From NCBI RefSeq assembly GCF_017877055.1, contig NZ_JAGIPG010000001.1, positions 1,054,001 through 1,118,000 of the forward strand: 64,000 bases of DNA, written 5' to 3'. The position numbers and the translations under genes were made by a program. Source of the stretch: Neorhizobium galegae (lineage in GTDB: Bacteria; Pseudomonadota; Alphaproteobacteria; Rhizobiales; Rhizobiaceae). Shown piece by piece: positions 45,166-55,035 of this stretch. The notes below the pieces were generated by a model that was not told the origin of the DNA, did no database searches, and worked only from the letters and a program-made list of their open reading frames with translations. How positions within the stretch are numbered: position 1 is the first letter of the stretch; every line of letters begins with the position of its first letter.

Positions 45166-45891
45166 CTATTGGGGCTCCTCGATGCCGTAGCGCTTGAGAA
45201 TTGCCTTCTGGACGCCGTCCCTGATCAGGCGGTCGAGGCCTGCCTGCATTCCGGCGATCAGTTCGTCGGGCACATCCAGGTGGCAGGCAATGCCGAGATG
45301 CTGTTCGGAGAACAGGACGACCTTTTCGATCGGCGTTCCGTCCGCCTTCAGCTTTTGATAGACGCTTTCCGACATGGGCATCATGTCGATACGGTCCTGC
45401 AGCAGTTTTCTCAGCGTCGTGTCGATATCGGCGCTGAGGTCGATCTTCGGGAAACCGAAGCTTTTCAGAAGCCCCTCGGTATAATCGGCACGGTGGGTGC
45501 CGACCGTATATTGCTTGGCCTCCTCCAGGGTGGTCGCCGCGACCTTCGAACCCGCATGGCGGACGAGGATGTTGCGGTCGATGAACAGCGGCACGACCCA
45601 TTTGAAACGCGGCTCGCGATCCGGCGTGCGGGCGGCGGCGAAGACGCAGTGCATGGGTTGCGTCTCGGCCATGGCGATGGCGCGTGCCCAGGGCATGATC
45701 TCCAGCGTGTAGGGCGTGCCCGCATCCTGCATGATGATCTCGACCTGGTCGATGCCGACGCCACGGTAGTTGCCGCCCGGCTCCTGGTAGCTGAAGGGCG
45801 GGTAGGACTCCGTCGAAAAGGCGACGGGTTGCTGGGCATGGGCGCCTGCCGCGAGGCTGAGGCTGGCAAGAAGCGGCGCTGCGATTTTCAT
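45166..45891 (-). CDS. Periplasmic substrate-binding protein (amino-acid ABC type)
   Basis: Protein of 241 residues with a signal peptide (about 1-18, ending AGAHA). The fold is that of family 3 solute-binding proteins (YPPFSYQEPGG and MPWARAIAMAE). No permease or ATPase gene lies nearby, so it may serve a sensor rather than a transporter. GGAAGGGGGA precedes the ATG at 45891. It lies 67 nt downstream of a membrane GGDEF-EAL gene on the same strand. Confidence 0.85.
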   Translation of the reverse strand: MKIAAPLLASLSLAAGAHAQQPVAFSTESYPPFSYQEPGGNYRGVGIDQVEIIMQDAGTPYTLEIMPWARAIAMAETQPMHCVFAAARTPDREPRFKWVVPLFIDRNILVRHAGSKVAATTLEEAKQYTVGTHRADYTEGLLKSFGFPKIDLSADIDTTLRKLLQDRIDMMPMSESVYQKLKADGTPIEKVVLFSEQHLGIACHLDVPDELIAGMQAGLDRLIRDGVQKAILKRYGIEEPQ

Positions 45892-45958
45892 CTGTCCCCC
45901 TTCCAAACGCACATGTCGTCATTTCTGACCCAGCATCTGGTCCGGAGGAGAGAACGTG

Positions 45959-48334
45959 TCAGCTCGCCATGGACTCGATTTCGGCCTGCCGGGTGGATAG
46001 GGCCGAGAGCAATTCGGAAATTTCGCGGGGCTTCGAGAAGAGATAGCCCTGGGCATAGTCAATGCCCATTTGCCGCAGCAACGAGCGCTGTTCTTCCGTC
46101 TCGACGCCTTCGGCGACGACCTTGCAATTCATCTTGTGAGAAATAGCACTGATGCCTTCGACAAGCATCCTGTTCTTACTGCCTATGTCCCCTGTCTGTT
46201 CGGTGAGCGAACGGATGAAGGACTGGTCGATCTTGACGATATCGACCGGGAAACGGCTCATATAGCTCAGCGAAGAATAGCCGGTGCCGAAGTCGTCGAG
46301 CGCGATGCGGCAGCCGAAGTGGTGGATCTCGTTGAGGATGGTGCGGATTTCCGGATTGTCGTGCATCAGCACGGCTTCGGTGATTTCCACAACCAGGCGC
46401 GACGGATCGATGCCGTAGCGGCCGAGCAGGCCGGCAAGGCGGGCCGGCAGGCCGGGCTCGAATTGCAGCGGCGAGAAGTTGACCGCGACATAGGTCTCGC
46501 CCATGCCGGGCAGGCGGGAGACACGGGCGAGGTTCGCCATCGCGTCTTCCAGGATGAGGTTGCCGATCTGGCCGATCGAGCCGGTCTCCTCGGCAACGCT
46601 GATGATGCCGGCCGGCGACATCAGGCCCTTCCTCGGGTGACGCATGCGCATCAGGGCCTCGAAGCCGAACGGGATGCCGGTTTCGATATCGACGATCGGC
46701 TGGAAATGCGCCTCGAACCAGCTGGCGGCGATCGCGACTTCGATATCGCTCTCGATCTCCGCCCGTTCGCGCGTCTGGTCGAGAATGGCGGGATCGTAGA
46801 CCTGTGCGCCGTTCTTGCCGTCGCGTTTGCGGGCATACATGGCCATGTCGGATTTCTGCAGCAGTTCGGCGGCGCTGGCGGCATGGCTCGGATAGAAGGC
46901 AAGCCCGATACTGGCGCTCAACCGCACGCCGGTGCCCTCGATCCGGAAGGGAACCTCGAACATGTCGACGATCTTCTGGCTGAGCTCGGTCGCGCGGCGT
47001 TCGGCACCGTCCCCGGTGATCAGGATGGCGAATTCGTCGCCGCCGAGACGGGAGGCGGTATCGCCGTCGTTGAGCATCGGCTTCGTCCGTTCGACGAACT
47101 GGCAGAGCACGGCGTCGCCGGCGGCATGGCCGAGATTGTCGTTGATCGCCTTGAAGCGGTCGAGATCGACGAACAGGCAGGCGACCTCGGTGTGGGCCCT
47201 GTCGGCCTCGGCGATCTTCTGGTCGAGCGTCGCCTCGAAACCCTGGCGGTTCAGGAGCCCGGTCAGATGGTCGGAAATGGCCTGCCGGCGGTTGCGCAGT
47301 TCCGATTGCCTGAGTTCCGTGACGTCCGTCATTACGCTCAGCGAGCCGGGAATGCTGCCGCCGGCCGTGCCAAGCTCGGTCTCGACGATCAGTACGTCCA
47401 TCAGGCGGCCGTCGGTGCGCAGGAACCGGACCGTGACTTCGATCGCCGGGCCCGATTTTGCCTGCTGCTTGCGCCTTGCATAGATCTGGCGGTCCGCAGG
47501 TGCGACAAGCTCGGAAAAGGGATGGCCGATGACCTCGTCACGGCGATAGCCGGTCGCGAGCAGCCAATAATCGCTGACGGCGGCGATCTGGTCGCCTGCA
47601 GTCAGCGAAAACAGCATGGCCGGCGTCAGGTTGTAGATTTCCGTGGTCTGCTGATGCGCGCGCTTCAGTTCGCGCTCCTCGCGCTCCAGCAGCGTCTGCA
47701 TCTCGTTGAAGCTCTTCGCCAGCCGCCCCATCTCGTCGTTCGAGCGCCAGTCGACATGGTGGCGCGAACCGAGCCTGCGGGTCGCCTCGATGGCGGCGGT
47801 CAACCGCATCAGCGGCTTGATGACCATGACGCGATTGCCGAGGATCGCTGCGCCGAAGACCGTGAGGATGGTGATGATGAAGATGGAGATGAAGGCCATT
47901 TCCATCTGGTGCAGGGCGGAGAACCAGCCGAGCTTCGGCACATAGACGGTAATGCTGCCGACATTGCGGGCGCCCTGCTGCGACTTGTAGAAGACCGGCT
48001 CGGAGATCGCCTGCAGGCCGCGGAAGTCGGCCGGATTGACATCGACTTCGGAAATATTGAGCTTGCCCGTATTGTCGCTGATCTGCACGCCGTTGATGGC
48101 GGGATCGGCGATCAGCATCGAGGCGACTTGGTGGATGCTGTCGGTGTCGAGATCCCAGAGCGGCTTGCCCAGCGCCTGGGAATTGGTCACCAGCACGACG
48201 TTGACATGTTCGCTGAGGTTCTTGGCGGCCTGCTGGGAGGAAAGCGCCAGAAACAGCGTGAACAGCGGAGCGACGACGACCAGAAGGGCGCCCGAAATGA
48301 TCGCAATAAAACGACTCTCAACGGAATGAGTCAT
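45959..48334 (-). CDS. HAMP-PAS-GGDEF-EAL membrane signalling protein
   Basis: Predicted c-di-GMP enzyme of 791 residues. Helix about 8-30, periplasmic sensor domain about 32-155, second helix about 160-182, HAMP about 183-235, PAS about 245-360, GGDEF about 370-530 with RLGGDEF, EAL about 545-785 with FEALMRM and DDFGTGYSS. No RxxD site before GGDEF. The ATG at 48334 with GGGGAAG just upstream is chosen. It lies between rplY and pth and upstream of an orphan binding protein that could be its ligand partner. Confidence 0.9.
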   Translation of the reverse strand: MTHSVESRFIAIISGALLVVVAPLFTLFLALSSQQAAKNLSEHVNVVLVTNSQALGKPLWDLDTDSIHQVASMLIADPAINGVQISDNTGKLNISEVDVNPADFRGLQAISEPVFYKSQQGARNVGSITVYVPKLGWFSALHQMEMAFISIFIITILTVFGAAILGNRVMVIKPLMRLTAAIEATRRLGSRHHVDWRSNDEMGRLAKSFNEMQTLLEREERELKRAHQQTTEIYNLTPAMLFSLTAGDQIAAVSDYWLLATGYRRDEVIGHPFSELVAPADRQIYARRKQQAKSGPAIEVTVRFLRTDGRLMDVLIVETELGTAGGSIPGSLSVMTDVTELRQSELRNRRQAISDHLTGLLNRQGFEATLDQKIAEADRAHTEVACLFVDLDRFKAINDNLGHAAGDAVLCQFVERTKPMLNDGDTASRLGGDEFAILITGDGAERRATELSQKIVDMFEVPFRIEGTGVRLSASIGLAFYPSHAASAAELLQKSDMAMYARKRDGKNGAQVYDPAILDQTRERAEIESDIEVAIAASWFEAHFQPIVDIETGIPFGFEALMRMRHPRKGLMSPAGIISVAEETGSIGQIGNLILEDAMANLARVSRLPGMGETYVAVNFSPLQFEPGLPARLAGLLGRYGIDPSRLVVEITEAVLMHDNPEIRTILNEIHHFGCRIALDDFGTGYSSLSYMSRFPVDIVKIDQSFIRSLTEQTGDIGSKNRMLVEGISAISHKMNCKVVAEGVETEEQRSLLRQMGIDYAQGYLFSKPREISELLSALSTRQAEIESMAS

Positions 48335-48496
48335 CCGTCTTCCCCGCATTTCATCGTCCGGCTGCCGCCGGACTTTCCCCGTCATGCTGAAGTAGCGTGC
48401 ATCGTTTCACCTATTCATTAAACTTCACTGAAACGACGATGCCAAGATTCGAACGAAATACGCAGGCAGGGTTACGAAATTGTATTCAGCCGACAA

Positions 48497-48527
48497 TAAA
48501 AAACCCGCTTTCTTGCGAAAGCGGGTT
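48497..48527 (-). terminator. Intrinsic terminator of rplY
   Basis: Read on the minus strand, arms of 11 bp (48517-48527 with 48502-48512) flank a four-base loop, followed by a run of six U. It lies about 25 nt after the rplY stop and separates rplY from the GGDEF-EAL gene. Confidence 0.9.
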
Positions 48528-48551
48528 CCATTTCAAGAATTTCGGTCGTGG

Positions 48552-49157
48552 TTATTCAGCAGAAGCCGGTTCTTCCTCGGCAACGCCTGCAGCCGGGGCG
48601 ACGATCGTCGCGATGGTGAAGTCGCGGTCGGAGATGACCGGACGTACGCCAGCCGGCAGCTTGACGGCGGAGATGTGGAGGCTGTCGCCGATCTTTGCGC
48701 CCGTCAGGTCGATGGTCAGGAATTCCGGAATGTCGTTGGCCGGGCAAAGCAGCTCGACTTCGTGACGGACGATGTTGAGAACGCCGCCGACCTTGATGCC
48801 CGGGGACTTCTCTTCGTTGATGAAGTGGACCGGAACTTCAACGGAAACTTCCGTGTTGCCCGAGACGCGCAGGAAATCCACGTGCATGGTGAAGTCGCGG
48901 ACCGGATCGAGCTGATAGTCCTTCGGGAGGACCTGGATCTTCTCGCCGTTGACTTCGATCGTGGCAACCGTGGTCATGAAACCGCCGGCATGGATGCGCT
49001 TCGTCACTTCGTTGGTCGACAGAGCGATCGCGAGGGGGGACTGCTTGTCACCATAGATGACAGCAGGAATGAAACCGTTGCGGCGAAGTTCACGGGAGGA
49101 CCCCTTACCTACCCGTTCGCGCGCCTCGGCCTTGAGCTCGTAAGATGCGTGGCTCAT
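48552..49157 (-). CDS. rplY: 50S ribosomal protein L25/general stress protein Ctc
   Basis: 5S rRNA-binding ribosomal protein of 201 residues of the longer Ctc/TL5 type: an N-terminal L25 domain (about 1-95, [15 protein letters not shown] region) and a C-terminal TL5 beta domain. AAGGAT precedes the ATG. A strong promoter and an intrinsic terminator frame it as a single-gene unit. Confidence 0.94.
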   Translation of the reverse strand: MSHASYELKAEARERVGKGSSRELRRNGFIPAVIYGDKQSPLAIALSTNEVTKRIHAGGFMTTVATIEVNGEKIQVLPKDYQLDPVRDFTMHVDFLRVSGNTEVSVEVPVHFINEEKSPGIKVGGVLNIVRHEVELLCPANDIPEFLTIDLTGAKIGDSLHISAVKLPAGVRPVISDRDFTIATIVAPAAGVAEEEPASAE

Positions 49158-49280
49158 GGCATATCCTTTCGAGGTTATTTGGAGAGTTCTCGGCAGTGAA
49201 GCTCACCGCGTCAAACTGAAGGGCACCATCCGATGCGCTTCATCCGCGTTGCCTCCAAGGGTGTCTACGCGGACGGGCGG

Positions 49281-49309
49281 GCTATAATACAACGATCGAG
49301 GATGTGCAA
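49281..49309 (-). promoter_or_regulatory. Predicted sigma70 promoter of rplY
   Basis: On the minus strand TTGCAC (49304-49309) and TATAGC (49281-49286) are 17 nt apart, about 125 nt before the rplY start. Confidence 0.6.
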
Positions 49310-49400
49310 GCTTTTCGGCCTGAAAACAAAGGGCTTACGCTTGACTTCGGCGGCCCGTCTTCCAATTTGGTGCCCGTTTAACGAGGGAAGGGCTTGATTC

Positions 49401-50846
49401 ATGAAACGGACTTTGATTGCGGCCAGTGTTATGGCTGCGTCCTGCGTATATCCGGTTGCGGCGGCTGAGATCAACGACAAGGGTGCCCGCACCCTCAAGG
49501 AAAGTCTCACCTACTTCCTGCCGGATACGGTCAGGTCCACGGGCTTCCTGACCGTCAAGCCGGCTGGCGAGCGCTACGAGATCAGCTACGATTTGGCCAA
49601 GCTCCTCAAGTCCGTCAAGAAGAAGGACTTCACGGTTTCCGGGCTGAAGCCGTTTTCGGTCTTCGCCGCGCCCCTCGACAACGGCCAGTGGAAGTTCAAT
49701 AGCGACAGCGACATGAATTTCACCGTCAAGGGCAAGATGCCGGACGGCAAGCCGACCAACCTCAGCTATTCCGTCACCGACATGGTGTTCTCCGGCATTT
49801 TCGATCCGGCGATCAGCTATCTGCGCTCGGGCGAGGCGACGTCCGGCCCGATCCGCATGGTCTCGAAGAGCGGCGCGGAAGAGGTCGAGGCGAGCTTTGC
49901 CGGCATGAACTACTCACTGGCGTCTACGGCGAGTGCTGCAGCCGGCGGTACGGATTTCACCGGCAAGGGCTCGTTCCTGCGCTTCTACGAAAGGGTTGTG
50001 ACGCCCGAAACTCCGCCGATACAGATCCGCGCCGAAAGCCTCGATTTCGACGTCGGTCTCCAAGGCGTGATGGCCGAAAAGCTCCGCAATCTCGTTGCTT
50101 TCGTGTTGGAACTCGTCAACGATGAAAAGCCCTCACAGGCCGAGATCGCCAAGCTCAAGGATCTCATCCGCGGCGCGATGCCGTTCTTCACGGCACTTTC
50201 GGAGAAGATCAGCTTCAAGCAGTTCACCGTGGCAAGTCCGATCGGCGATTTCGGCCTCAACAAGCTCGACTACACGTTCACGATGAGCGAGCCCGCCGCG
50301 GCAACCCGGATCGGCTTCGGCGCGCGCGTCGAGACTATCTCCACGCCCGCCGGCATCATCCCCCCGCTCTATGCCCAGCTGGTGCCGGACATGGCGGAAG
50401 TGGAGGTCGGGGTCGCGGACCTCAACTTCCAGCGTTTCATCGATACCTTCCTGGAAATCGATTTTTCCAATACCGGTCCGCTGCCGGACGCGGAGGGCGA
50501 GCGTCTCGGCAAGGCCTTCCTCAACGACGGACAACTGACCGTCGATTTCCCGCGGGTTGCCGCGAAATCCGCTCTCTACGATGTCGAAGCCTCCGGCAAG
50601 GTCAAGGGTTATCCGGACGAGAAGGACCGCTACACGCTCGAAACCTCGATCCTTGCCCGCGACATCGACAAGCTGATCCAGTATTTCCAGGCCGCCGCCA
50701 AGAGCGACCCCGAATTCAACCAGGTTTCATTCGCGATGATGATGGCGAAGGGCATGGCGAAGACCGAACCGGACGGCCGCCTGCGCTGGGACATCAAGTT
50801 CGAGGACGGCAAGAGCTTCAGCGTGAACGGGCAGCCGATTCAATGA
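49401..50846 (+). CDS. Exported protein, function unknown (481 aa)
   Basis: Protein of 481 residues with a signal peptide (about 1-22, ending VAAAE) and no further helix. The mature part has repeated beta-strand rich segments (FTVSGLKPFSVFAAPLDNG, VASPIGDFGLNKLDY). It may be a periplasmic or outer-membrane-associated protein, similar in style to other large exported alphaproteobacterial proteins of unknown function, but no family was recognised with confidence. It is divergent from rplY, 243 nt away. Confidence 0.75.
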   Translation: MKRTLIAASVMAASCVYPVAAAEINDKGARTLKESLTYFLPDTVRSTGFLTVKPAGERYEISYDLAKLLKSVKKKDFTVSGLKPFSVFAAPLDNGQWKFNSDSDMNFTVKGKMPDGKPTNLSYSVTDMVFSGIFDPAISYLRSGEATSGPIRMVSKSGAEEVEASFAGMNYSLASTASAAAGGTDFTGKGSFLRFYERVVTPETPPIQIRAESLDFDVGLQGVMAEKLRNLVAFVLELVNDEKPSQAEIAKLKDLIRGAMPFFTALSEKISFKQFTVASPIGDFGLNKLDYTFTMSEPAAATRIGFGARVETISTPAGIIPPLYAQLVPDMAEVEVGVADLNFQRFIDTFLEIDFSNTGPLPDAEGERLGKAFLNDGQLTVDFPRVAAKSALYDVEASGKVKGYPDEKDRYTLETSILARDIDKLIQYFQAAAKSDPEFNQVSFAMMMAKGMAKTEPDGRLRWDIKFEDGKSFSVNGQPIQ

Positions 50847-50982
50847 TCTGACGACACCTATCCTTTTTGGTGCCGGCCTCGCTTTTGCCAGTCAGCCGGC
50901 ATTTACCATTCCAAGGAACGTTTCGCACATGTTTCGCTGCTAGAACTTCTCGACCAAACCAGTTGATAAGTAACGGGCTTTC

Positions 50983-53046
50983 ATGTTTCGCGTTTTCTCC
51001 TGCATCTTCGTCGAGCACGACCTTCGTTATATCGCCTGCGCAGTTCTGATCTGCATGGCGGGGTCCTTCCTGACCATCCGGCTTTTTTCCCGGGCTCGGA
51101 CGGGGAGCGGGATCGAGAAGGTCATCTGGCTTTTCCTGGCAGGCTTCATGGGGGGATCGGCCACCTGGACGACCCATTTCCTGGCCATGCTCGGTTATCT
51201 CCCGGGCGGGCAGGCGGGATATGAACCGGCTCAAACGCTTTTGTCTTTCGTGATCGCGGTCGCGACCGCAACGATCGGGCTCAGCGTAGCGAGCTATGGC
51301 GGCCGGTCCGTGCTCGCGGAAGCCGGCGGCATAGTCCTGGGGCTCGGTATCGCCGCAATGCACTACACGGGCATGGCCGCCTACGACGTGCAGGGCGTCA
51401 TCGAGTGGGACCGTTCCTACGTGATCGCCTCGCTGATCTTCGCGGCGCTGTTCGGTGCGCTCGCGACCAATCGGGCTATACGTCCGATGACGCGATTCTG
51501 CAAATACAGCTCCGTGCTGGCGATGATCGTGGCGATCGCCTCGACCCATTTCACCGGCATGGGCGCGATGGAGGTCATCCTCGATCCCAGCGCCGTGCTG
51601 CAGAACGAGGTCGTTCCGCCGATCGTGCTCGGCTTCGGCGTGTTGTCGCTGATGCTGATCCTGCTGGCGCTGACGGCGGCCACCTACCTGATCGATGCCC
51701 GCACGACCCAGGCAGCCGTCGAGCAGTACCGCCACCTTTCCCTGCACGACGCGCTGACCGGCCTTGCCAATCGCGCCGCCTTCAACGAGCAAATCGCCGA
51801 TATCGCTGCCCGTCCGGTTGACCTGGCCGTTCGCATCGCGGTGCTTTCCTTCGATCTCAATCGCTTCAAGGAGATCAATGACGTCCACGGCCATGCGGCA
51901 GGCGACGAGGTGCTGCGCGCAATCGGCGGGCGGCTTGCCCAGGCCGCTGGCGAGGGCGAGTTCATTGCCCGGGTCGGCGGCGACGAGTTCGTCGCGCTGA
52001 AACATATGTACTACAAGCGATCCGACGCGATGCTGCTTGCCAATCGGCTGCTTGCAGAAATCTGCAGGCCGATCGAATGGAACGGGAATACGCTGACGGT
52101 CGGCTCGAGTGTCGGGATCGCGCTCTATCCCGGCGAAGCAAAGACGGTCGACGATCTCCTGGCACAGGCGGACGTCGCCATGTACCGCGCCAAGCAATCC
52201 GGCGACAACATGATCTGCTTCTACGACTCTTCGATGGACCAGGCCGCCCGCGAACGCAACGCGCTCGCCATGGACATGCGCTCGGGGCTCGTGGCAGGGC
52301 AGTTCGAACTCTATTACCAGCTGCAGAACGATACGTTTTCGGGAGAGGTGGTCGGCTTCGAGGTCCTGCTGCGCTGGAACCATCCGGTACGGGGCCTGGT
52401 CCCTCCCGGCGAATTCATTCCGATCGCGGAGCGCACCGGCTTCATCGTCGAGCTCGGTGATTGGGTGCTCCGGAACGCCTGCGTGGAGGCGGCAACCTGG
52501 AAGAAGCCGTTCGGCATTGCCGTCAACGTCGCCGCCCAGCAGCTTGCTGATCCGAAATTCCCGACGAGGGTGCGCGATATCCTCAGGGAGACAGGGCTCA
52601 GCGCTGGCCGACTCGAGCTGGAGATCACCGAATCCGGCATCATCGCCGATCATCAGCGGGCGCTTCAGACCGTCCGCCACCTGAAGAGCCTCGGCGTCAA
52701 GATCGCCATGGACGACTACGGCACCGGTTATTCGTCGCTTTCGACGCTGATGTCCTTCCCGTTCGACAAGATCAAGATCGACCGGACTTTCGTCGACGGG
52801 CTCTCCAGCAATGAACAGTCGGCGGCGATCGTGCGCTCGACTCTGATCCTTGCCTCAAGCCTCCACATCCCGGTGCTTGCGGAAGGGGTGGAGACCGATG
52901 CGCACATCGCCTTCCTGCGCAGGGAAGGCTGCATGCAGGTCCAGGGCTACCTTTTCGGCAAGCCCGGTCCACGGGCGGGGATCGAGCACATCGTCAATGG
53001 CGAGATCGAGGACGAGATCATCCTGCCGGCTACCAAGGTCGCCTGA
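50983..53046 (+). CDS. MHYT-GGDEF-EAL membrane signalling protein
   Basis: Protein of 687 residues. The N-terminal about 210 residues form an MHYT sensor with several helices; the MHYTGMAA motif and a second THFTGMGA repeat are present. GGDEF (about 245-400) has RVGGDEF; the C-terminal domain (about 415-670) is EAL-like but the signature reads EVL (FEVLLRW). DDYGTGYSS and the conserved ITESG are intact. MHYT domains are proposed to sense O2, CO or NO through copper. The ribosome binding site is weak. Confidence 0.9.
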   Translation: MFRVFSCIFVEHDLRYIACAVLICMAGSFLTIRLFSRARTGSGIEKVIWLFLAGFMGGSATWTTHFLAMLGYLPGGQAGYEPAQTLLSFVIAVATATIGLSVASYGGRSVLAEAGGIVLGLGIAAMHYTGMAAYDVQGVIEWDRSYVIASLIFAALFGALATNRAIRPMTRFCKYSSVLAMIVAIASTHFTGMGAMEVILDPSAVLQNEVVPPIVLGFGVLSLMLILLALTAATYLIDARTTQAAVEQYRHLSLHDALTGLANRAAFNEQIADIAARPVDLAVRIAVLSFDLNRFKEINDVHGHAAGDEVLRAIGGRLAQAAGEGEFIARVGGDEFVALKHMYYKRSDAMLLANRLLAEICRPIEWNGNTLTVGSSVGIALYPGEAKTVDDLLAQADVAMYRAKQSGDNMICFYDSSMDQAARERNALAMDMRSGLVAGQFELYYQLQNDTFSGEVVGFEVLLRWNHPVRGLVPPGEFIPIAERTGFIVELGDWVLRNACVEAATWKKPFGIAVNVAAQQLADPKFPTRVRDILRETGLSAGRLELEITESGIIADHQRALQTVRHLKSLGVKIAMDDYGTGYSSLSTLMSFPFDKIKIDRTFVDGLSSNEQSAAIVRSTLILASSLHIPVLAEGVETDAHIAFLRREGCMQVQGYLFGKPGPRAGIEHIVNGEIEDEIILPATKVA

Positions 53047-53056
53047 ACCCCGCGCG

Positions 53057-53314
53057 TCAGCGCCGGGGTTCGCCCCCCGGCGCATAGACCGTCTTCTGCT
53101 CGAAACGAAACTTGTGGCCGCACTGGCTGCAGCGGATCATGTATTTACGCGGATCGGTCGAGGCGAATTCCGTCAGGAAGCCTTTCGGCAGCTCGTCGAT
53201 GCGAAAATCGCGATTGCCCTGCCGCCTGTCGTCGGTCTCGGAAACCTCGGCAAAACCGACATTGCCGCACTGGGAACATTCGAGCTTTCGGGAATAGCGG
53301 TCGCGTGCGGCCAT
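53057..53314 (-). CDS. Small zinc-ribbon protein
   Basis: Protein of 85 residues with two CxxC pairs (LECSQCGN and IRCSQCGH), which form a zinc ribbon. AAGGAGA before the ATG at 53314 supports the start; the frame continues upstream. Function unknown, perhaps nucleic-acid or protein binding. It converges on the MHYT-GGDEF-EAL gene. Confidence 0.82.
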   Translation of the reverse strand: MAARDRYSRKLECSQCGNVGFAEVSETDDRRQGNRDFRIDELPKGFLTEFASTDPRKYMIRCSQCGHKFRFEQKTVYAPGGEPRR

Positions 53315-53364
53315 GCTTGTCTCCTTCTTCGGGGGGCCTTCTAGCCGAAGCTCCGGCACAAAGC

Positions 53365-53393
53365 AAAACGCCGGAACCAGGTTCCGGCGTTTT
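53365..53393 (-). terminator. Intrinsic terminator, probably bidirectional
   Basis: Arms of 13 bp (53365-53377 with 53381-53393) around a CAG loop, with A/T runs at both ends. It lies after the Kazal-like lipoprotein gene and before the zinc-ribbon gene. Confidence 0.85.
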
Positions 53394-53428
53394 CCATCGA
53401 GGATTTACCGTTGCTTCAAGCCGGTCGT

Positions 53429-53890
53429 CTAGCGGCGGCACTCGCCGGATGCGACGACGCCGAAGCCGGCGTTCGCCGCCTCGCAGGCATTCGGGAACGT
53501 CTGGGTACGTCCACCCTGCTGGCCGCAGACGGGGCGGTATTCCCGTGTGCAGAAGCGGGGTTGCTCTGGCCTTCCGGGACGGCCCGGCTGGTTCCAGTCC
53601 GGGCGATCCGGCCGGTCCGGACGACCGGGCCTGCCGGGTTGGTTCCAGTCCGGGCGGTCGGGTCTCTGCGGGCGATCCCAGTCGGGACGGTCTGGCCTGC
53701 CGGGGCGGTCCGGAATTCCGGGGCGGTCCCAATCGGGGCGATCAGGCCTTTGAGGACGGTTCCAGTCCGGCCGCGGCCGTTCCGGCGGATAATAGCCGCC
53801 GGGCCTGCTGCCGCCATCGACGCAGGCCGACAGCAGCGGAATAAGTAGGAAAATGGCCAGTTTCTTCGACAGGCCAATCAAGGAAGACAT
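53429..53890 (-). CDS. Lipoprotein with Arg/Pro/Asp repeats and Kazal-like domain
   Basis: Protein of 153 residues. The signal peptide has a lipobox (LLSAC, Cys23), so it should be anchored to a membrane. Residues about 38-108 are low-complexity repeats of the type RPDRPDW and RPGRP. The C-terminal 40 residues (CTREYRPVCG ... NAC ... GEC) resemble a Kazal serine-protease inhibitor with four of the usual six cysteines. A protease-inhibiting or matrix-binding role is inference. The repeat region is very GC-rich. GGGTGA precedes the ATG. Confidence 0.85.
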   Translation of the reverse strand: MSSLIGLSKKLAIFLLIPLLSACVDGGSRPGGYYPPERPRPDWNRPQRPDRPDWDRPGIPDRPGRPDRPDWDRPQRPDRPDWNQPGRPGRPDRPDRPDWNQPGRPGRPEQPRFCTREYRPVCGQQGGRTQTFPNACEAANAGFGVVASGECRR

Positions 53891-53952
53891 TGCGACTCAC
53901 CCTCAGTTTGAGTTCGGGGCGAGTCTATCCAAATACTTGTGACAGAAGAAGG

Positions 53953-54885
<933 letters not shown>

Positions 54886-54918
54886 TGCGGTCCGCCTGTT
54901 TTGAAGCTGGATGCGGGC

Positions 54919-54946
54919 CTTTTACCGCCGCGGCCTTCGAATGCAA
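54919..54946 (-). promoter_or_regulatory. Predicted sigma70 promoter of prs
   Basis: On the minus strand TTGCAT (54941-54946) and TAAAAG (54919-54924) are 16 nt apart, about 35 nt before the prs start codon. Confidence 0.5.
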
Positions 54947-55035
54947 GTGCGTTTCTTACCCGCTCACTCTTTTTTATGAAGAAACTGTGACCCGTGGCTT
55001 TTGAGGTTCAGTAAAGGATAGGTCTCCCGGACCGC

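Noticed and set aside
46070..48421. Open frame of 783 codons on the plus strand
   Set aside because: Antisense to the HAMP-PAS-GGDEF-EAL gene, whose motifs are complete; no ribosome binding site or domain was seen in the opposite frame.
50818..52680. Open frame of 620 codons on the minus strand
   Set aside because: Shadow of the MHYT-GGDEF-EAL gene.
53540..53800. Tandem short repeats resembling a CRISPR or satellite
   Set aside because: The repeats are coding (Arg/Pro/Asp stalk of a lipoprotein), vary in length, and have no spacers of constant size.
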